This document shows, piece by piece, positions 34,814 to 50,510 of a DNA stretch of 64,000 nt. The stretch is from JABWBD01 sp040768665. Its GTDB lineage: Bacteria > Planctomycetota > Planctomycetia > Pirellulales > Thermoguttaceae. The notes beneath the pieces were generated by a model. That model was given only the letters and a program-made list of their open reading frames with translations. It was not told the origin of the DNA and ran no database searches. Within the stretch, counting starts at the first letter, position 1. The number at the start of each line of letters is the position of its first letter. Location of the stretch: contig JAXGMN010000037.1 of assembly GCA_040768665.1 (NCBI GenBank), forward strand, positions 1 to 64,000, read 5' to 3'. The position numbers were made by a program, and so were the translations under genes.

Positions 34814-34841
34814 TTGCACGGCATGGGCAGATGGCTATATT
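34814..34841 (+). promoter_or_regulatory. Candidate promoter of the tRNA-tuf operon
   Basis: TTGCAC (34814-34819) and TATATT (34836-34841) are separated by 16 bases. The expected transcription start is about 20-25 bases before the first tRNA at 34871. The position and the near-consensus boxes support a sigma-70 promoter for the stable-RNA and tuf genes. The remaining stretch 34676-34813 shows nothing else. Confidence 0.55.
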
Positions 34842-34870
34842 AAATGGTTTGCATGGTGGATCAGAGGCTG

Positions 34871-34943
34871 GCTAGCGTAGCTCAATCGGCAGAGCAGCTG
34901 ATTTGTAATCAGCAGGTTGTGGGTTCAAGTCCCTCCGCTAGCT
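34871..34943 (+). tRNA. tRNA-Thr (anticodon TGT)
   Basis: This 73-base cloverleaf has acceptor arms GCTAGCG and CGCTAGC, an anticodon loop TTTGTAA reading TGT, and the T-loop motif GTTCAAGTC. The CCA end is not encoded. It corresponds in position to E. coli thrU, the first of four tRNAs before tuf. Confidence 0.95.
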
Positions 34944-35055
34944 CGTCACGGCAGCGCTTGTTCCCAGGCTTCGAATAGCCGCACTCGGTTGACCGGCCGG
35001 AGAAGGAGCCGCGCGGTGTCGCAGACGCCCACGAGTGAACGTCCATTTGCGATCC

Positions 35056-35137
<82 letters not shown>

Positions 35138-35143
35138 CTAAAG

Positions 35144-35228
35144 AATGACGAAGCACGAATGACCAATGACCAATGCAATCTCCCGATGCCTGATTCCTTT
35201 CGTCATTGGGGTTCCGCCATTCGTCATT
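35144..35228. repeat. AATGACGAA inverted repeat between tRNA genes
   Basis: AATGACGAA (35144-35152) is perfectly inverted at 35220-35228, with further AATGAC/GTCATT pairs inside. It lies between tRNA-Tyr and tRNA-Gly, so it would form a long hairpin in the precursor RNA and could guide processing, or simply be a mobile repeat. Confidence 0.65.
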
Positions 35229-35236
35229 TGAGTAGT

Positions 35237-35307
35237 GCGGGTGTAGCTCAACGGTAGAGCCATAGCCTTCCAAGCTATTTACGAGGGTTCGACTCCCTTC
35301 ACCCGCT
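35237..35307 (+). tRNA. tRNA-Gly (anticodon TCC)
   Basis: This 71-base cloverleaf has acceptor arms GCGGGTG and CACCCGC, anticodon loop CTTCCAA reading TCC, and T-loop GTTCGACTC. It corresponds to E. coli glyT. Confidence 0.95.
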
Positions 35308-35411
35308 TTATCGCTGGAGCGACAGTGCTGGCGGGCGGAAGGACAGCCGGTGGGTCGGCAGGAATGAAGATGAAGAGGAGAAAAGGAAGGACGTGAGTTG
35401 GTTTTTGCTCG

Positions 35412-35484
<73 letters not shown>

Positions 35485-35553
35485 CTCGTGTCGGAAGTGA
35501 TCCAACTGGAACCAATTTACCCGCTTATTTGAACGCAGGGAGTTAAACTCAGA

Positions 35554-36753
35554 ATGGCCAAGGACGTATTTCAAAGGACCAAACCCCACGTCAATGTGGG
35601 CACCATTGGCCACATTGACCACGGCAAGACGACATTGACCGGAGCTATCCTGGCGGTCCAGTCGAAAAAGGGCTACGCCAAGACCAAGTCGTATGCCGAC
35701 ATCGCCAAGGGCGGAACCGTCCGCGACGCAACGAAGACGGTGACCATCGCTGTCGCCCACGTCGAATACGAAACGGACACCCGGCACTACGCCCATATCG
35801 ACTGCCCGGGGCACGCCGACTTCATCAAGAACATGATCACCGGTGCTGCCCAGATGGACGGGGCAATCCTCGTGGTCTCCGCGGCCGACGGCCCCATGCC
35901 GCAGACCCGCGAGCACGTTCTTTTGGCCCGCCAAGTGAACGTTCCCGCCTTGGTCGTGTTTCTCAACAAGGTCGACCTGGTCGACGACGAGGAGTTGCTT
36001 GAATTGGTGGAGTTGGAACTGCGTGAGCTGCTCACCGGCTATGGTTTTCCCGGCGACGAGATCCCGATCATCCGCGGCAACTCGCTGGGGGCGTATAATA
36101 AGCCGGAGGATCCGGAAACACGCAAGTGCATCGATGAGTTGATGGACGCGATCGACAGCTATATCCCGGAGCCTCCCCGCGAGACCGACAAGCCTTTCTT
36201 GATGGCCGTCGAAGACGTGTTCTCGATCGAAGGCCGCGGCACGGTGGCTACGGGGCGTATCGAGCGAGGGGTCGTGAAGGTTGGCGACGAAGTGGAAATC
36301 GTCGGTCTGGCGCGCGAGTCCCGCAAGGTGGTTTGCACGGGCGTCGAAATGTTCAACAAGACGCTCGATCAGGGCATGGCCGGCGACAATGTCGGTTGTT
36401 TGCTCCGCGGTGTGAAGCGAGAAGATATCGAGCGCGGACAAGTGCTGGCCAAGCCCGGTTCGATCACGCCGCATACGAAGTTTGAGGCCGAGGTGTACGT
36501 GCTCTCGAAGGAAGAGGGTGGCCGTCACACTCCCTTCTTCAGTGGCTATCGCCCCCAGTTCTACTTCCGCACCACGGACGTCACCGGATCGCTTAATCTG
36601 CTCGGCGGCGCGGAGATGTGCATGCCCGGCGACAATGTGAAGCTTAGTGTCGAGTTGATCAACCCGATCGCGATGGGCGAGAACGTCCGCTTTGCTATCC
36701 GCGAAGGCGGTCGCACGGTCGGTTCGGGGGTTGTAACGAAGATTTTGGAATAG
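35554..36753 (+). CDS. tuf: Translation elongation factor Tu
   Basis: This 399-residue GTPase delivers aminoacyl-tRNA to the ribosome. The P-loop is GHIDHGKT (Ile where most bacteria have Val), followed by DCPGHADF (G3) and NKVD (G4); domains 2 and 3 are complete to VTKILE. Switch I is atypical. In place of the usual E-K-x-R-G-I-T-I run it reads GGTVRDATKTVTIA. The GTP-sensing threonine of VTI is kept, but the preceding Arg-Gly is lost. I recall the same form in other planctomycetes. The gene follows four tRNA genes and precedes tRNA-Trp and secE, as expected for the tufB position. No second tuf gene follows fusA here. Confidence 0.98.
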   Translation: MAKDVFQRTKPHVNVGTIGHIDHGKTTLTGAILAVQSKKGYAKTKSYADIAKGGTVRDATKTVTIAVAHVEYETDTRHYAHIDCPGHADFIKNMITGAAQMDGAILVVSAADGPMPQTREHVLLARQVNVPALVVFLNKVDLVDDEELLELVELELRELLTGYGFPGDEIPIIRGNSLGAYNKPEDPETRKCIDELMDAIDSYIPEPPRETDKPFLMAVEDVFSIEGRGTVATGRIERGVVKVGDEVEIVGLARESRKVVCTGVEMFNKTLDQGMAGDNVGCLLRGVKREDIERGQVLAKPGSITPHTKFEAEVYVLSKEEGGRHTPFFSGYRPQFYFRTTDVTGSLNLLGGAEMCMPGDNVKLSVELINPIAMGENVRFAIREGGRTVGSGVVTKILE

Positions 36754-36781
36754 GGTGCCGTCGGACGACGGTCCTTCGTGC

Positions 36782-36854
36782 AGGGGTGTAGCTCAATTGG
36801 TAGAGCACTGGTCTCCAAAACCAGCGGTTGGGAGTTCGAGTCCCCCCGCCCCTG
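36782..36854 (+). tRNA. tRNA-Trp (anticodon CCA)
   Basis: This 73-base cloverleaf has acceptor arms AGGGGTG and CGCCCCT (one G-T pair), anticodon loop CTCCAAA reading CCA, and T-loop GTTCGAGTC. It lies 28 bases after the tuf stop. In many bacteria rpmG (L33) precedes this tRNA; here it does not. Confidence 0.95.
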
Positions 36855-36914
36855 CTTGGTGTGGGTGACGCGACGGCAGCGGTCTTCATCGATCGAAACA
36901 GGAAGCGCAGTACG

Positions 36915-37322
36915 GTGAGCGCCTTTATCCAGGAATTGTTTCACGCGGGGCTCTACAAACGGAGCCAGGGCCGGATTGCGCGGCAGGTCACGTTTGCCGC
37001 GGTAGCGGTTGTCCTGGCTGCCGGGTTGCTCCGGTTGAACCAGATGTTGGTCGGCCTGGGGCCGGCGCTTGCGTACGCGATTCCCGCGTTGCTGCTGATC
37101 GCCGGACTGTGGGCTGCCTACAGGCTGGTCAACGTGCCGGCGTTTGCCGACTTTCTGATCGCCGTCGAAGCGGAAATGAACAAGGTATCCTGGCCGACCC
37201 GGACGGAGTTGATACGCAGCTCGCTGGTCGTCCTGATCATGATTTTCGCTCTGGCGGCGGTGTTGTTCGGTTTCGACGCGTTTTGGAGCTGGGTTTTCCG
37301 CGATGTCGTGAGAATTCTTTGA
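36915..37322 (+). CDS. secE: Preprotein translocase subunit SecE
   Basis: This protein of about 135 residues reads from the GTG at 36915. It has three membrane helices (FAAVAVVLAAGLL, AIPALLLIAGLWAAYRLV and SLVVLIMIFALAAVLFGF). The conserved SecE cytoplasmic motif VEAEMNKVSWPTRTEL precedes the last helix. It is the extended form, as in E. coli, not the single-helix form. SecE clamps the two halves of SecY in the protein-export channel. The gene lies between tRNA-Trp and nusG, the universal order. The GTG start is a judgement; in-frame sequence continues upstream into the tRNA and is not coding. Confidence 0.88.
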   Translation: MSAFIQELFHAGLYKRSQGRIARQVTFAAVAVVLAAGLLRLNQMLVGLGPALAYAIPALLLIAGLWAAYRLVNVPAFADFLIAVEAEMNKVSWPTRTELIRSSLVVLIMIFALAAVLFGFDAFWSWVFRDVVRIL

Positions 37323-37407
37323 CCAACCAAGGCCTGATTGCCGGCGGCGATCGACGGCAAACGGGCTGCCTCGTTTCAACCAGTACACCGAATTGAGGAA
37401 GCCAGTC

Positions 37408-38352
37408 GTGGCTGACGAACGGAACATCCCGAGCGACGAACCATCCGCGACGCCGGGAGGCGAACCGCGCGATGAGAGCGTCGGGCAGTCCGGGCTGCCT
37501 TCCGAGCCGCTCGAGTATCCGGCCGTTGCGCCGAGCCACGCCGAGCGCGAGGAGCTGGAAGATCGGGGGCTCAAGCCCGGGCAACCGGAAGTTGCCGGGG
37601 GTACCGAAGCAGGATCGGGCCCGGACAGCCCCGATTCGATTGCCCAACCGCAGCCAGACTTCCACGAGATGAAGCCGGAACCGCCCGTCGAACAGCCGGT
37701 CGGCAAGGCGACCCCTTCCGAACAGACGACGGAGAACAAATCTCGGGGCAAACGCCGGGAGGCGGAGAGTGGAGAGCCGGAGAGCGACGAGGCGGAGAAG
37801 CCGACCCTCGAGAAATCCCAGAACATGGACTGGTACATTCTCAAGGTGCAAAGCAACCGGGAGGATTCCATCCGCGACGGATTGTTGCGGCGTGTCGCGA
37901 TCGCCGGATTGGATTACTTCTTCGGCGACGTGATCGTCCCCACGGAGAAGGTTACCGAATTCAAGGGCGGAAAGAAGCGGATTACGCGGCGAAAACTCTA
38001 TCCGGGCTACATCGTTGTGAACATGGAAATCAATGATGATACCTGGTTTCTGGTCCGCGATACCCCGGGGATCGGCGATTTTACCGGAGCTGCCGGCACG
38101 CCGACGCCAATGTTGCCCCACGAGGTGAACCGGATCCTGTCGCGCCAGGAAGAGAAGACGGACGAGACGCCGAAGCTGAAAATCAACTTTGCCGTCGGAG
38201 ATCGCGTGAAGATCAACGAAGGGACCTTCGAGAACTTCGAGGGCGAGGTGGACAGCATCGACGAGACGAACGGTCGCGTGACCGTGATGATCAACATCTT
38301 CGGGCGGAGCACGCCCGTCGAGCTGGAATACTGGCAGATAGAAGCGATTTAG
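37408..38352 (+). CDS. nusG: Transcription antitermination factor NusG with long N-terminal extension
   Basis: This 314-residue protein starts at the GTG at 37408, with GAGGA 8-12 bases upstream. NusG proper starts near residue 140 (MDWYILKVQSNREDSIRDG). The NGN domain includes KRITRRKLYPGYIVVNM and TPGIGDFTG, and the C-terminal KOW domain is intact (INFAVGDRVKINEGTFENFE). Residues 1-139 are rich in Glu, Pro, Gly and Ser, probably disordered and acidic. A typical NusG has about 180 residues. It binds RNA polymerase to aid elongation and Rho. An internal ATG at 37825 could produce a standard-length form. It is immediately followed by rplK. Confidence 0.93.
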   Translation: MADERNIPSDEPSATPGGEPRDESVGQSGLPSEPLEYPAVAPSHAEREELEDRGLKPGQPEVAGGTEAGSGPDSPDSIAQPQPDFHEMKPEPPVEQPVGKATPSEQTTENKSRGKRREAESGEPESDEAEKPTLEKSQNMDWYILKVQSNREDSIRDGLLRRVAIAGLDYFFGDVIVPTEKVTEFKGGKKRITRRKLYPGYIVVNMEINDDTWFLVRDTPGIGDFTGAAGTPTPMLPHEVNRILSRQEEKTDETPKLKINFAVGDRVKINEGTFENFEGEVDSIDETNGRVTVMINIFGRSTPVELEYWQIEAI

Positions 38353-38363
38353 AAGTACGACTC

Positions 38364-38789
38364 ATGGCCAAGCAGTTAGTAGGACAAGCGCGTTTCCAGG
38401 TGCCCGGCGGCCAGGCGACCCCCGCGCCGCCGGTAGGCACGTCGCTGGGTAAGTTCGGAATCAACCTCGGGCAGTTCGTTCAGCAGTTCAACGAACGCAC
38501 GAAGGACTCGATGGGGCTGCGAATACCAGTGGTCGTGCGAGTGTATAACGACCGTTCGTTCGAAATGGAAACGAAGAGTCCGGCCGCGGTGGATCTGCTC
38601 AAACAGGCTGCCGGCATTGCCAAGGGCGCGGGGAACCCGCCTCGAGAGAAGGTCGGCAAGGTCACCCGGTCGCAAATCGACGACATCGTGAAACGGAAGC
38701 AGGCGGACCTGAACGCCCGCGATCTCGAGCATGCTCGGCGCCTGATCGAAGGCACTGCCCGAAGCATGGGTCTGGACGTTGAGGACTGA
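38364..38789 (+). CDS. rplK: 50S ribosomal protein L11
   Basis: This 141-residue protein has the family length. The N-terminal QARFQVPGGQATPAPPVGTS motif and the C-terminal rRNA-binding domain (REKVGKVTRSQIDDIVKRKQ, ending GTARSMGLDVED) are intact. L11 forms the stalk base at the GTPase centre together with L10 and L12, which are encoded just downstream. It lies 11 bases after nusG and 8 bases before rplA. Confidence 0.97.
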   Translation: MAKQLVGQARFQVPGGQATPAPPVGTSLGKFGINLGQFVQQFNERTKDSMGLRIPVVVRVYNDRSFEMETKSPAAVDLLKQAAGIAKGAGNPPREKVGKVTRSQIDDIVKRKQADLNARDLEHARRLIEGTARSMGLDVED

Positions 38790-38797
38790 GAAAGAAA

Positions 38798-39478
38798 ATG
38801 GTCAAGGTATCGAAACGACTGAAAGTCCTGGAAGCCAAGGCGCCAGGCCGCACACCCCTTCCGCTGGAAGAAGCGGTGTCGCTGTTGAAAACGTTCAACA
38901 ATACGAAGTTCGACCAGTCCGTCGAGATCGCGATGCGATTGGGGATCGACCCGAAACAGGCCGACCAACTCGTTCGCGGGTCGCTCGTCCTCCCGCACGG
39001 GATCGGCCGGACGCTCCGCGTGATCGTCTTCGCCAAAGGCGACAAGATCGACGAGGCCAAGGAAGCCGGCGCAGACGAAGTCGGGGGACCGGAGCTTGCC
39101 GAGCGGATCAAAGGGGGCTGGACCGACTTCGACGTCTGCATTGCCGCCCCGGATATGATGGGGGCCGTCGGTCCGCTGGGTAAGATTTTGGGCCCTCGAG
39201 GTTTGATGCCTTCTCCGCGTGCCGGGACGGTAACGCCGGACGTGGGCAAGGTTGTCCGCGAGTACAAGGCCGGAAAGGTCGAGTTCCGAAACGATTCCGG
39301 TGGCAACGTGCACGCCGTGGTCGGCAAGCTGAGCTTCGATGCACCGAAGCTCGTGGAGAATATCCAGGCGTTTATCAACCATATTATGAACATCAAGCCG
39401 GCGGCCGTGCGGGGACAGTATCTCCGCGGCATCGCGATCAGTGCTACGATGAGCCCGGGTGTCCGTGTGGCTGCCTGA
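38798..39478 (+). CDS. rplA: 50S ribosomal protein L1
   Basis: This 226-residue protein has the family signature GKILGPRGLMPSPRAGTVT and the conserved KAGKVEFRNDSGGNVHAVVG strand pair. L1 builds the mobile stalk at the E site and in many bacteria represses its own L11-L1 transcript; no obvious rRNA-like mimic was identified here. The gene lies 8 bases after rplK and 78 bases before rplJ. Confidence 0.97.
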   Translation: MVKVSKRLKVLEAKAPGRTPLPLEEAVSLLKTFNNTKFDQSVEIAMRLGIDPKQADQLVRGSLVLPHGIGRTLRVIVFAKGDKIDEAKEAGADEVGGPELAERIKGGWTDFDVCIAAPDMMGAVGPLGKILGPRGLMPSPRAGTVTPDVGKVVREYKAGKVEFRNDSGGNVHAVVGKLSFDAPKLVENIQAFINHIMNIKPAAVRGQYLRGIAISATMSPGVRVAA

Positions 39479-39556
39479 TCGGCCGGGCAGTCCGCGCCAA
39501 ACGCCCATCCTTGAATCCCAGAGCAAAGAGACGCGCCGCCAACGGCGTTGAAGCTG

Positions 39557-40186
39557 ATGAGCAAGTATGTGAAAGACCTGATCACGCGGGACCTCCGCAG
39601 CCGCCTTGAAGGCGTGGAGGACGCGCTGGTAGTGAACATGATCGGTTTGCAGGCCACGACGAGCAGTCGGCTGCGTAAAGAACTGCGAGCCAAGAATATC
39701 CAGGTGATGGTGGTCAAAAACAGTCTGGCCGCCCGCGCCACGGTCGGCACATCCCTGGCGCCCGCCTTCGAGGGAAGGACCGGGACGGCGGCCATCTGCT
39801 GGGGCAGCGAGGACATCGTGGCCCTGGCCAAGGAGGTCATCCGGTTAGCCAAGGACAAGCAGTACGAGGCATTCGAACCGCGAGGCGGGGTGATGGGCGG
39901 AGAGCGACTCTCTGCCGCTCAGGTCGAGGACGTCAGCAAATGGCCCAGCCGTGAGGAGCAACTCAGTTTGCTGGTCGGCCAGATTCTGGGCCCCGGTTCG
40001 CGACTGGTAGGGCAATTGCTCGGTCCTGGCGGGGCGTTGGCCAGCCAGATTGCCAGCCGCGCCGAGGAGGAAGAAGGTGGCGCGGAAGCCCTTGGCGAGG
40101 GTGCGGCGGAGGCTGCTGCACCGGAGGCTGCTGCACCGGAGGCGGCTGCACCGGAGGCGGCTGACGCACCGGAGGCGACTGCCTAG
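39557..40186 (+). CDS. rplJ: 50S ribosomal protein L10 with Ala/Pro/Glu-rich tail
   Basis: This 209-residue protein starts at the ATG at 39557 (MSKYVKDLITRDL). The fold matches L10: VVNMIGLQATTSSRLRKELR, VMVVKNSLAARAT, then the C-terminal helices that bind L12 dimers. After residue 180 a tail of EAAAP repeats is added, encoded by 15-bp tandem units (40108-40152). Normal L10 has about 165-175 residues. L10 anchors L12 to the ribosome. The in-frame TTG at 39548 is a less likely start. Confidence 0.95.
   Translation: MSKYVKDLITRDLRSRLEGVEDALVVNMIGLQATTSSRLRKELRAKNIQVMVVKNSLAARATVGTSLAPAFEGRTGTAAICWGSEDIVALAKEVIRLAKDKQYEAFEPRGGVMGGERLSAAQVEDVSKWPSREEQLSLLVGQILGPGSRLVGQLLGPGGALASQIASRAEEEEGGAEALGEGAAEAAAPEAAAPEAAAPEAADAPEATA
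40108..40170 (+). repeat. 15-bp tandem repeat in the rplJ tail
   Basis: GGAGGCTGCTGCACC is repeated at 40108-40122 and 40123-40137, again with one change at 40138-40152, and in expanded form (18 bp) at 40153-40170. Each unit encodes one EAAAP. The tail length probably varies among strains by slippage. Confidence 0.85.
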
Positions 40187-40341
40187 TGAGTTGACGAGAC
40201 CACCGCAATTTTTCCCTGGACCGCGAGGATGATCAGGGATTTTAACAACGAATCCATACGAGTGGCGTTTGTGGTGCACCGTTTGCGGGGTGTGCGGCGA
40301 CGCCGAGACCGACGACAAGATCAGAAAGGACGAGTGACCCG

Positions 40342-40755
40342 ATGGCGACCGACGTAGCAGAACGCGAATTCTCCAGCATGGCAAAGGAACTGGGCGACAA
40401 GATTGCCGAACTGACTCTGAAGCAGGCCAAGGAATTGAGCGACTACCTGGAAGACGTGCACGGCATCAAGGCGGCCGCCGGCGGCGTGATGATGGCGGGG
40501 CCGATGCTGGGCGGTGGCGAAGCTGCGCCGGCTGTGGAGGAGAAGACCGAATTCGACGTCGTGCTGGAAGGCTTCGGCGACAAGAAGATCGGCGTGATCA
40601 AAGTAGTCCGTGCCGCGACCGGCCTGGGATTGAAGGAAGCCAAGGACCTGGTCGAGGGGATCCCCTCTAAGGTTAAGGAAGGCATTTCCAAAGAGGACGC
40701 CGAGAAGCTCAAGAAGGAGCTCGAAGAGGCCGGCGCGACCGTATCGATCAAGTAG
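40342..40755 (+). CDS. rplL: 50S ribosomal protein L7/L12
   Basis: This 137-residue protein has an N-terminal dimer domain (LTLKQAKELSDYLEDVHGI), an Ala/Gly-rich hinge, and the C-terminal factor-binding domain (EEKTEFDVVLEGFGDKKIGV ... VKEGISKEDAEKLKKELEEA). The N-terminal 15 residues (MATDVAEREFSSMAK) are slightly longer than usual. The protein recruits EF-Tu and EF-G to the ribosome. It lies 155 bases after rplJ. Confidence 0.97.
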   Translation: MATDVAEREFSSMAKELGDKIAELTLKQAKELSDYLEDVHGIKAAAGGVMMAGPMLGGGEAAPAVEEKTEFDVVLEGFGDKKIGVIKVVRAATGLGLKEAKDLVEGIPSKVKEGISKEDAEKLKKELEEAGATVSIK

Positions 40756-40789
40756 TGTCTGGCCTGTTGACAATCCGCTTTTCCCGCAT

Positions 40790-40818
40790 GCAGCGCGCCG
40801 GCTTCGCTTGCGCGCTGC
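40790..40818 (+). promoter_or_regulatory. rplL-rpoB intergenic hairpin
   Basis: GCAGCGCGC (40790-40798) pairs perfectly with GCGCGCTGC (40810-40818). The 231-bp gap between rplL and rpoB is the place where E. coli has an attenuator and an RNase III site, so partial termination or RNA processing is plausible. No T-run follows. The rest of the gap shows nothing clear. Confidence 0.5.
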
Positions 40819-40986
40819 TGGACATTGCGTAACCTTGCAGATTCTCCGGAATTCTGACGGGTATCGACCGTGTGGACGATCACGCTGGGATCGTCTACCC
40901 GGTCGCGTTGCGCATCTTGCTGCGCGGATATCGCTGTCTGCGCTTTGCTGTTCTCCCGACCATTCGAGCTAAAGGACGACCCTCCT

Positions 40987-44712
<3,726 letters not shown>

Positions 44713-44792
44713 CTCGCCCGTTCCCCCTAAACCTACCCTTCGGACATCCATCAGCGCGACCGAGCGATTCTCCTGATAAGGAGTGAAGAACA

Positions 44793-49151
<4,359 letters not shown>

Positions 49152-49159
49152 AGTACATC

Positions 49160-49318
49160 CCCGCTTGCCGAGCGGGACCTGGAATCGCCCACGAACTCCG
49201 ACGGCCCTCCGAATGACAATTGAGCCAGAAGCAAGTCCCGCTCCCCGGGCGCAACCCACCGGGCAGCCGATGTGTGGATCCCAGGTCGCCTCGGTGCCTC
49301 GGTGCCTCGGCAAGCGGG
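49160..49318. repeat. Widely spaced inverted repeat in the rpoC-rpsL gap
   Basis: CCCGCTTGCCGAG (49160-49172) is perfectly inverted at 49306-49318, 133 bases apart. The same GGCAAGCGGGACCT sequence with neighbouring repeats of GGTGCCTC lies near the right arm. It could close a large loop in the intercistronic RNA. A weak TTGACA (49330s) with TATAAG about 21 bases later precedes rpsL and might be a promoter for the str genes. Confidence 0.55.
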
Positions 49319-49419
49319 ACCTACAGACCCTTGACACACCCGGCACTTCCGGTACCTTATAAGATTCCAAACCTTCGGGGTGATGCAGTCCATCGATTGA
49401 GCCAGCGGAATAGAACAGC

Positions 49420-49788
49420 ATGCCGACCGTAAACCAGTTGGTCCGAAAGAAGCGCAAACCGCAGCGGCGTTATAGTAAGGCGCCAGTGCTGGACGCGTGC
49501 CCTCAAAAGAGGGGCGTGTGCCTCCAGGTCAAGACCATGACTCCTAAGAAGCCAAACTCCGCGCTCCGGAAGATTACGCGCGTGCGGCTGTCCAACGGCA
49601 AGGAAGTCACCGTCTATATTCCTGGCGAGGGGCACAGCCTGCAGGAACACTCGATCGTTTTGGTTCGTGGCGGGCGTGTTCGCGACTTACCGGGGGTCCG
49701 CTATCAGGTGGTCCGTGGCGCTTTGGATACCCTGGGCGTTGAGAATCGGAAGCAGGCGAGAAGCCGTTACGGCGCCAAGAAAAAGTAG
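49420..49788 (+). CDS. rpsL: 30S ribosomal protein S12
   Basis: This 122-residue protein is complete and has the family length. It has TPKKPNSALRKITRVRLSNG (the streptomycin region, with Lys42 and Lys87-type residues in the usual state) and RVRDLPGVRYQVVRGALDT. S12 sits at the decoding centre. It lies 268 bases after rpoC and 93 bases before rpsG. Confidence 0.98.
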   Translation: MPTVNQLVRKKRKPQRRYSKAPVLDACPQKRGVCLQVKTMTPKKPNSALRKITRVRLSNGKEVTVYIPGEGHSLQEHSIVLVRGGRVRDLPGVRYQVVRGALDTLGVENRKQARSRYGAKKK

Positions 49789-49881
49789 GAAGTCTGGTCC
49801 CTTTTCCTGCTTCCTGGGGATTAAACCGGGAACCGGCAACCACTTAAAACAGCAGACAGAATCTAGCACAGCAGACAGAAT

Positions 49882-50352
49882 ATGGGCCGCATAACTGCCA
49901 GCCGCGAGCAACTGGTCGGCGATCCGCTCTATGGGTCGCTTCTTGCCAGCAAGTTCATCAACGTCATGATGTGGGACGGCAAGAAGAGCACCACCCAGCG
50001 GGTCTTCTACGATGCCTTGAAACAGATCCGCAAGAAGATCCCGGACAGGGAACCGATCGAGGTTTTCACTCAGGCTGTCGAAAACGTGAAGCCGAACATC
50101 GAGGTCCGCTCCCGGCGCGTCGGCGGTGCCTCGTACCAGGTTCCGATGCAGGTCAACCGCACGCGGCAGCAGTCGCTGGCGATCCGCTGGATACTGATGG
50201 CCGTCCGCGAGAAGAAAGGACGTCCGACCGCCGAAAAGCTGGCCGCCGAATTGCTGGCCGCTTACAATCGAGAAGGCACGGCGATGACCCGGCGGGAAAA
50301 CGTGCACCGCATGGCGGAAGCGAACAAAGCGTTTGCCCATTTCGCCTGGTAG
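49882..50352 (+). CDS. rpsG: 30S ribosomal protein S7
   Basis: This 156-residue protein has the family segments KFINVMMWDGKKSTTQRVFY, ENVKPNIEVRSRRVGGASYQ and the C-terminal TRRENVHRMAEANKAFAHFA. S7 nucleates the 30S head and contacts E-site tRNA. An intrinsic terminator follows its stop, so fusA may have its own transcript in part. Confidence 0.97.
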   Translation: MGRITASREQLVGDPLYGSLLASKFINVMMWDGKKSTTQRVFYDALKQIRKKIPDREPIEVFTQAVENVKPNIEVRSRRVGGASYQVPMQVNRTRQQSLAIRWILMAVREKKGRPTAEKLAAELLAAYNREGTAMTRRENVHRMAEANKAFAHFAW

Positions 50353-50370
50353 TTCGAAACAGCCCGAACC

Positions 50371-50408
50371 ACCGCGCCGTCATCCTATTGCCGGCGCGGT
50401 GTTCTTTT
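50371..50408 (+). terminator. Intrinsic terminator between rpsG and fusA
   Basis: ACCGCGCCG (50371-50379) pairs perfectly with CGGCGCGGT (50392-50400), followed by GTTCTTTT. This is a standard intrinsic-terminator shape, 18 bases after the rpsG stop codon. It would reduce read-through from the tRNA-rpoC-str transcript into fusA. Confidence 0.65.
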
Positions 50409-50428
50409 GCGCACCAAGAGAGATCTTT

Positions 50429-50495
50429 GTTCTTAGACCCTGGATCTTAGGAAAAAGAACAAGATCAAACCCCCTAAGATCTAAGGTCTAAGAAC
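50429..50495. repeat. Inverted repeat directly upstream of fusA
   Basis: The arms 50429-50451 and 50473-50495 pair at about 21 of 23 positions (GTTCTTAGACC with GGTCTAAGAAC). The fusA start is at 50511 and has no good Shine-Dalgarno in the 15 bases between. The hairpin may be a mobile repeat or a control element for fusA translation. CTAAGATCTAA is repeated after it. Confidence 0.65.
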
Positions 50496-50510
50496 TAAGA
50501 TCTAACGACC

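Noticed and set aside
40108..40170. CRISPR-like or VNTR array
   Set aside because: It is a coding tandem repeat in rplJ with no spacers. No CRISPR array was found anywhere in the window.
40766..40820. Promoter at TTGACA before rpoB
   Set aside because: A TTGACA is present near 40767, but no -10 box lies at a suitable distance.
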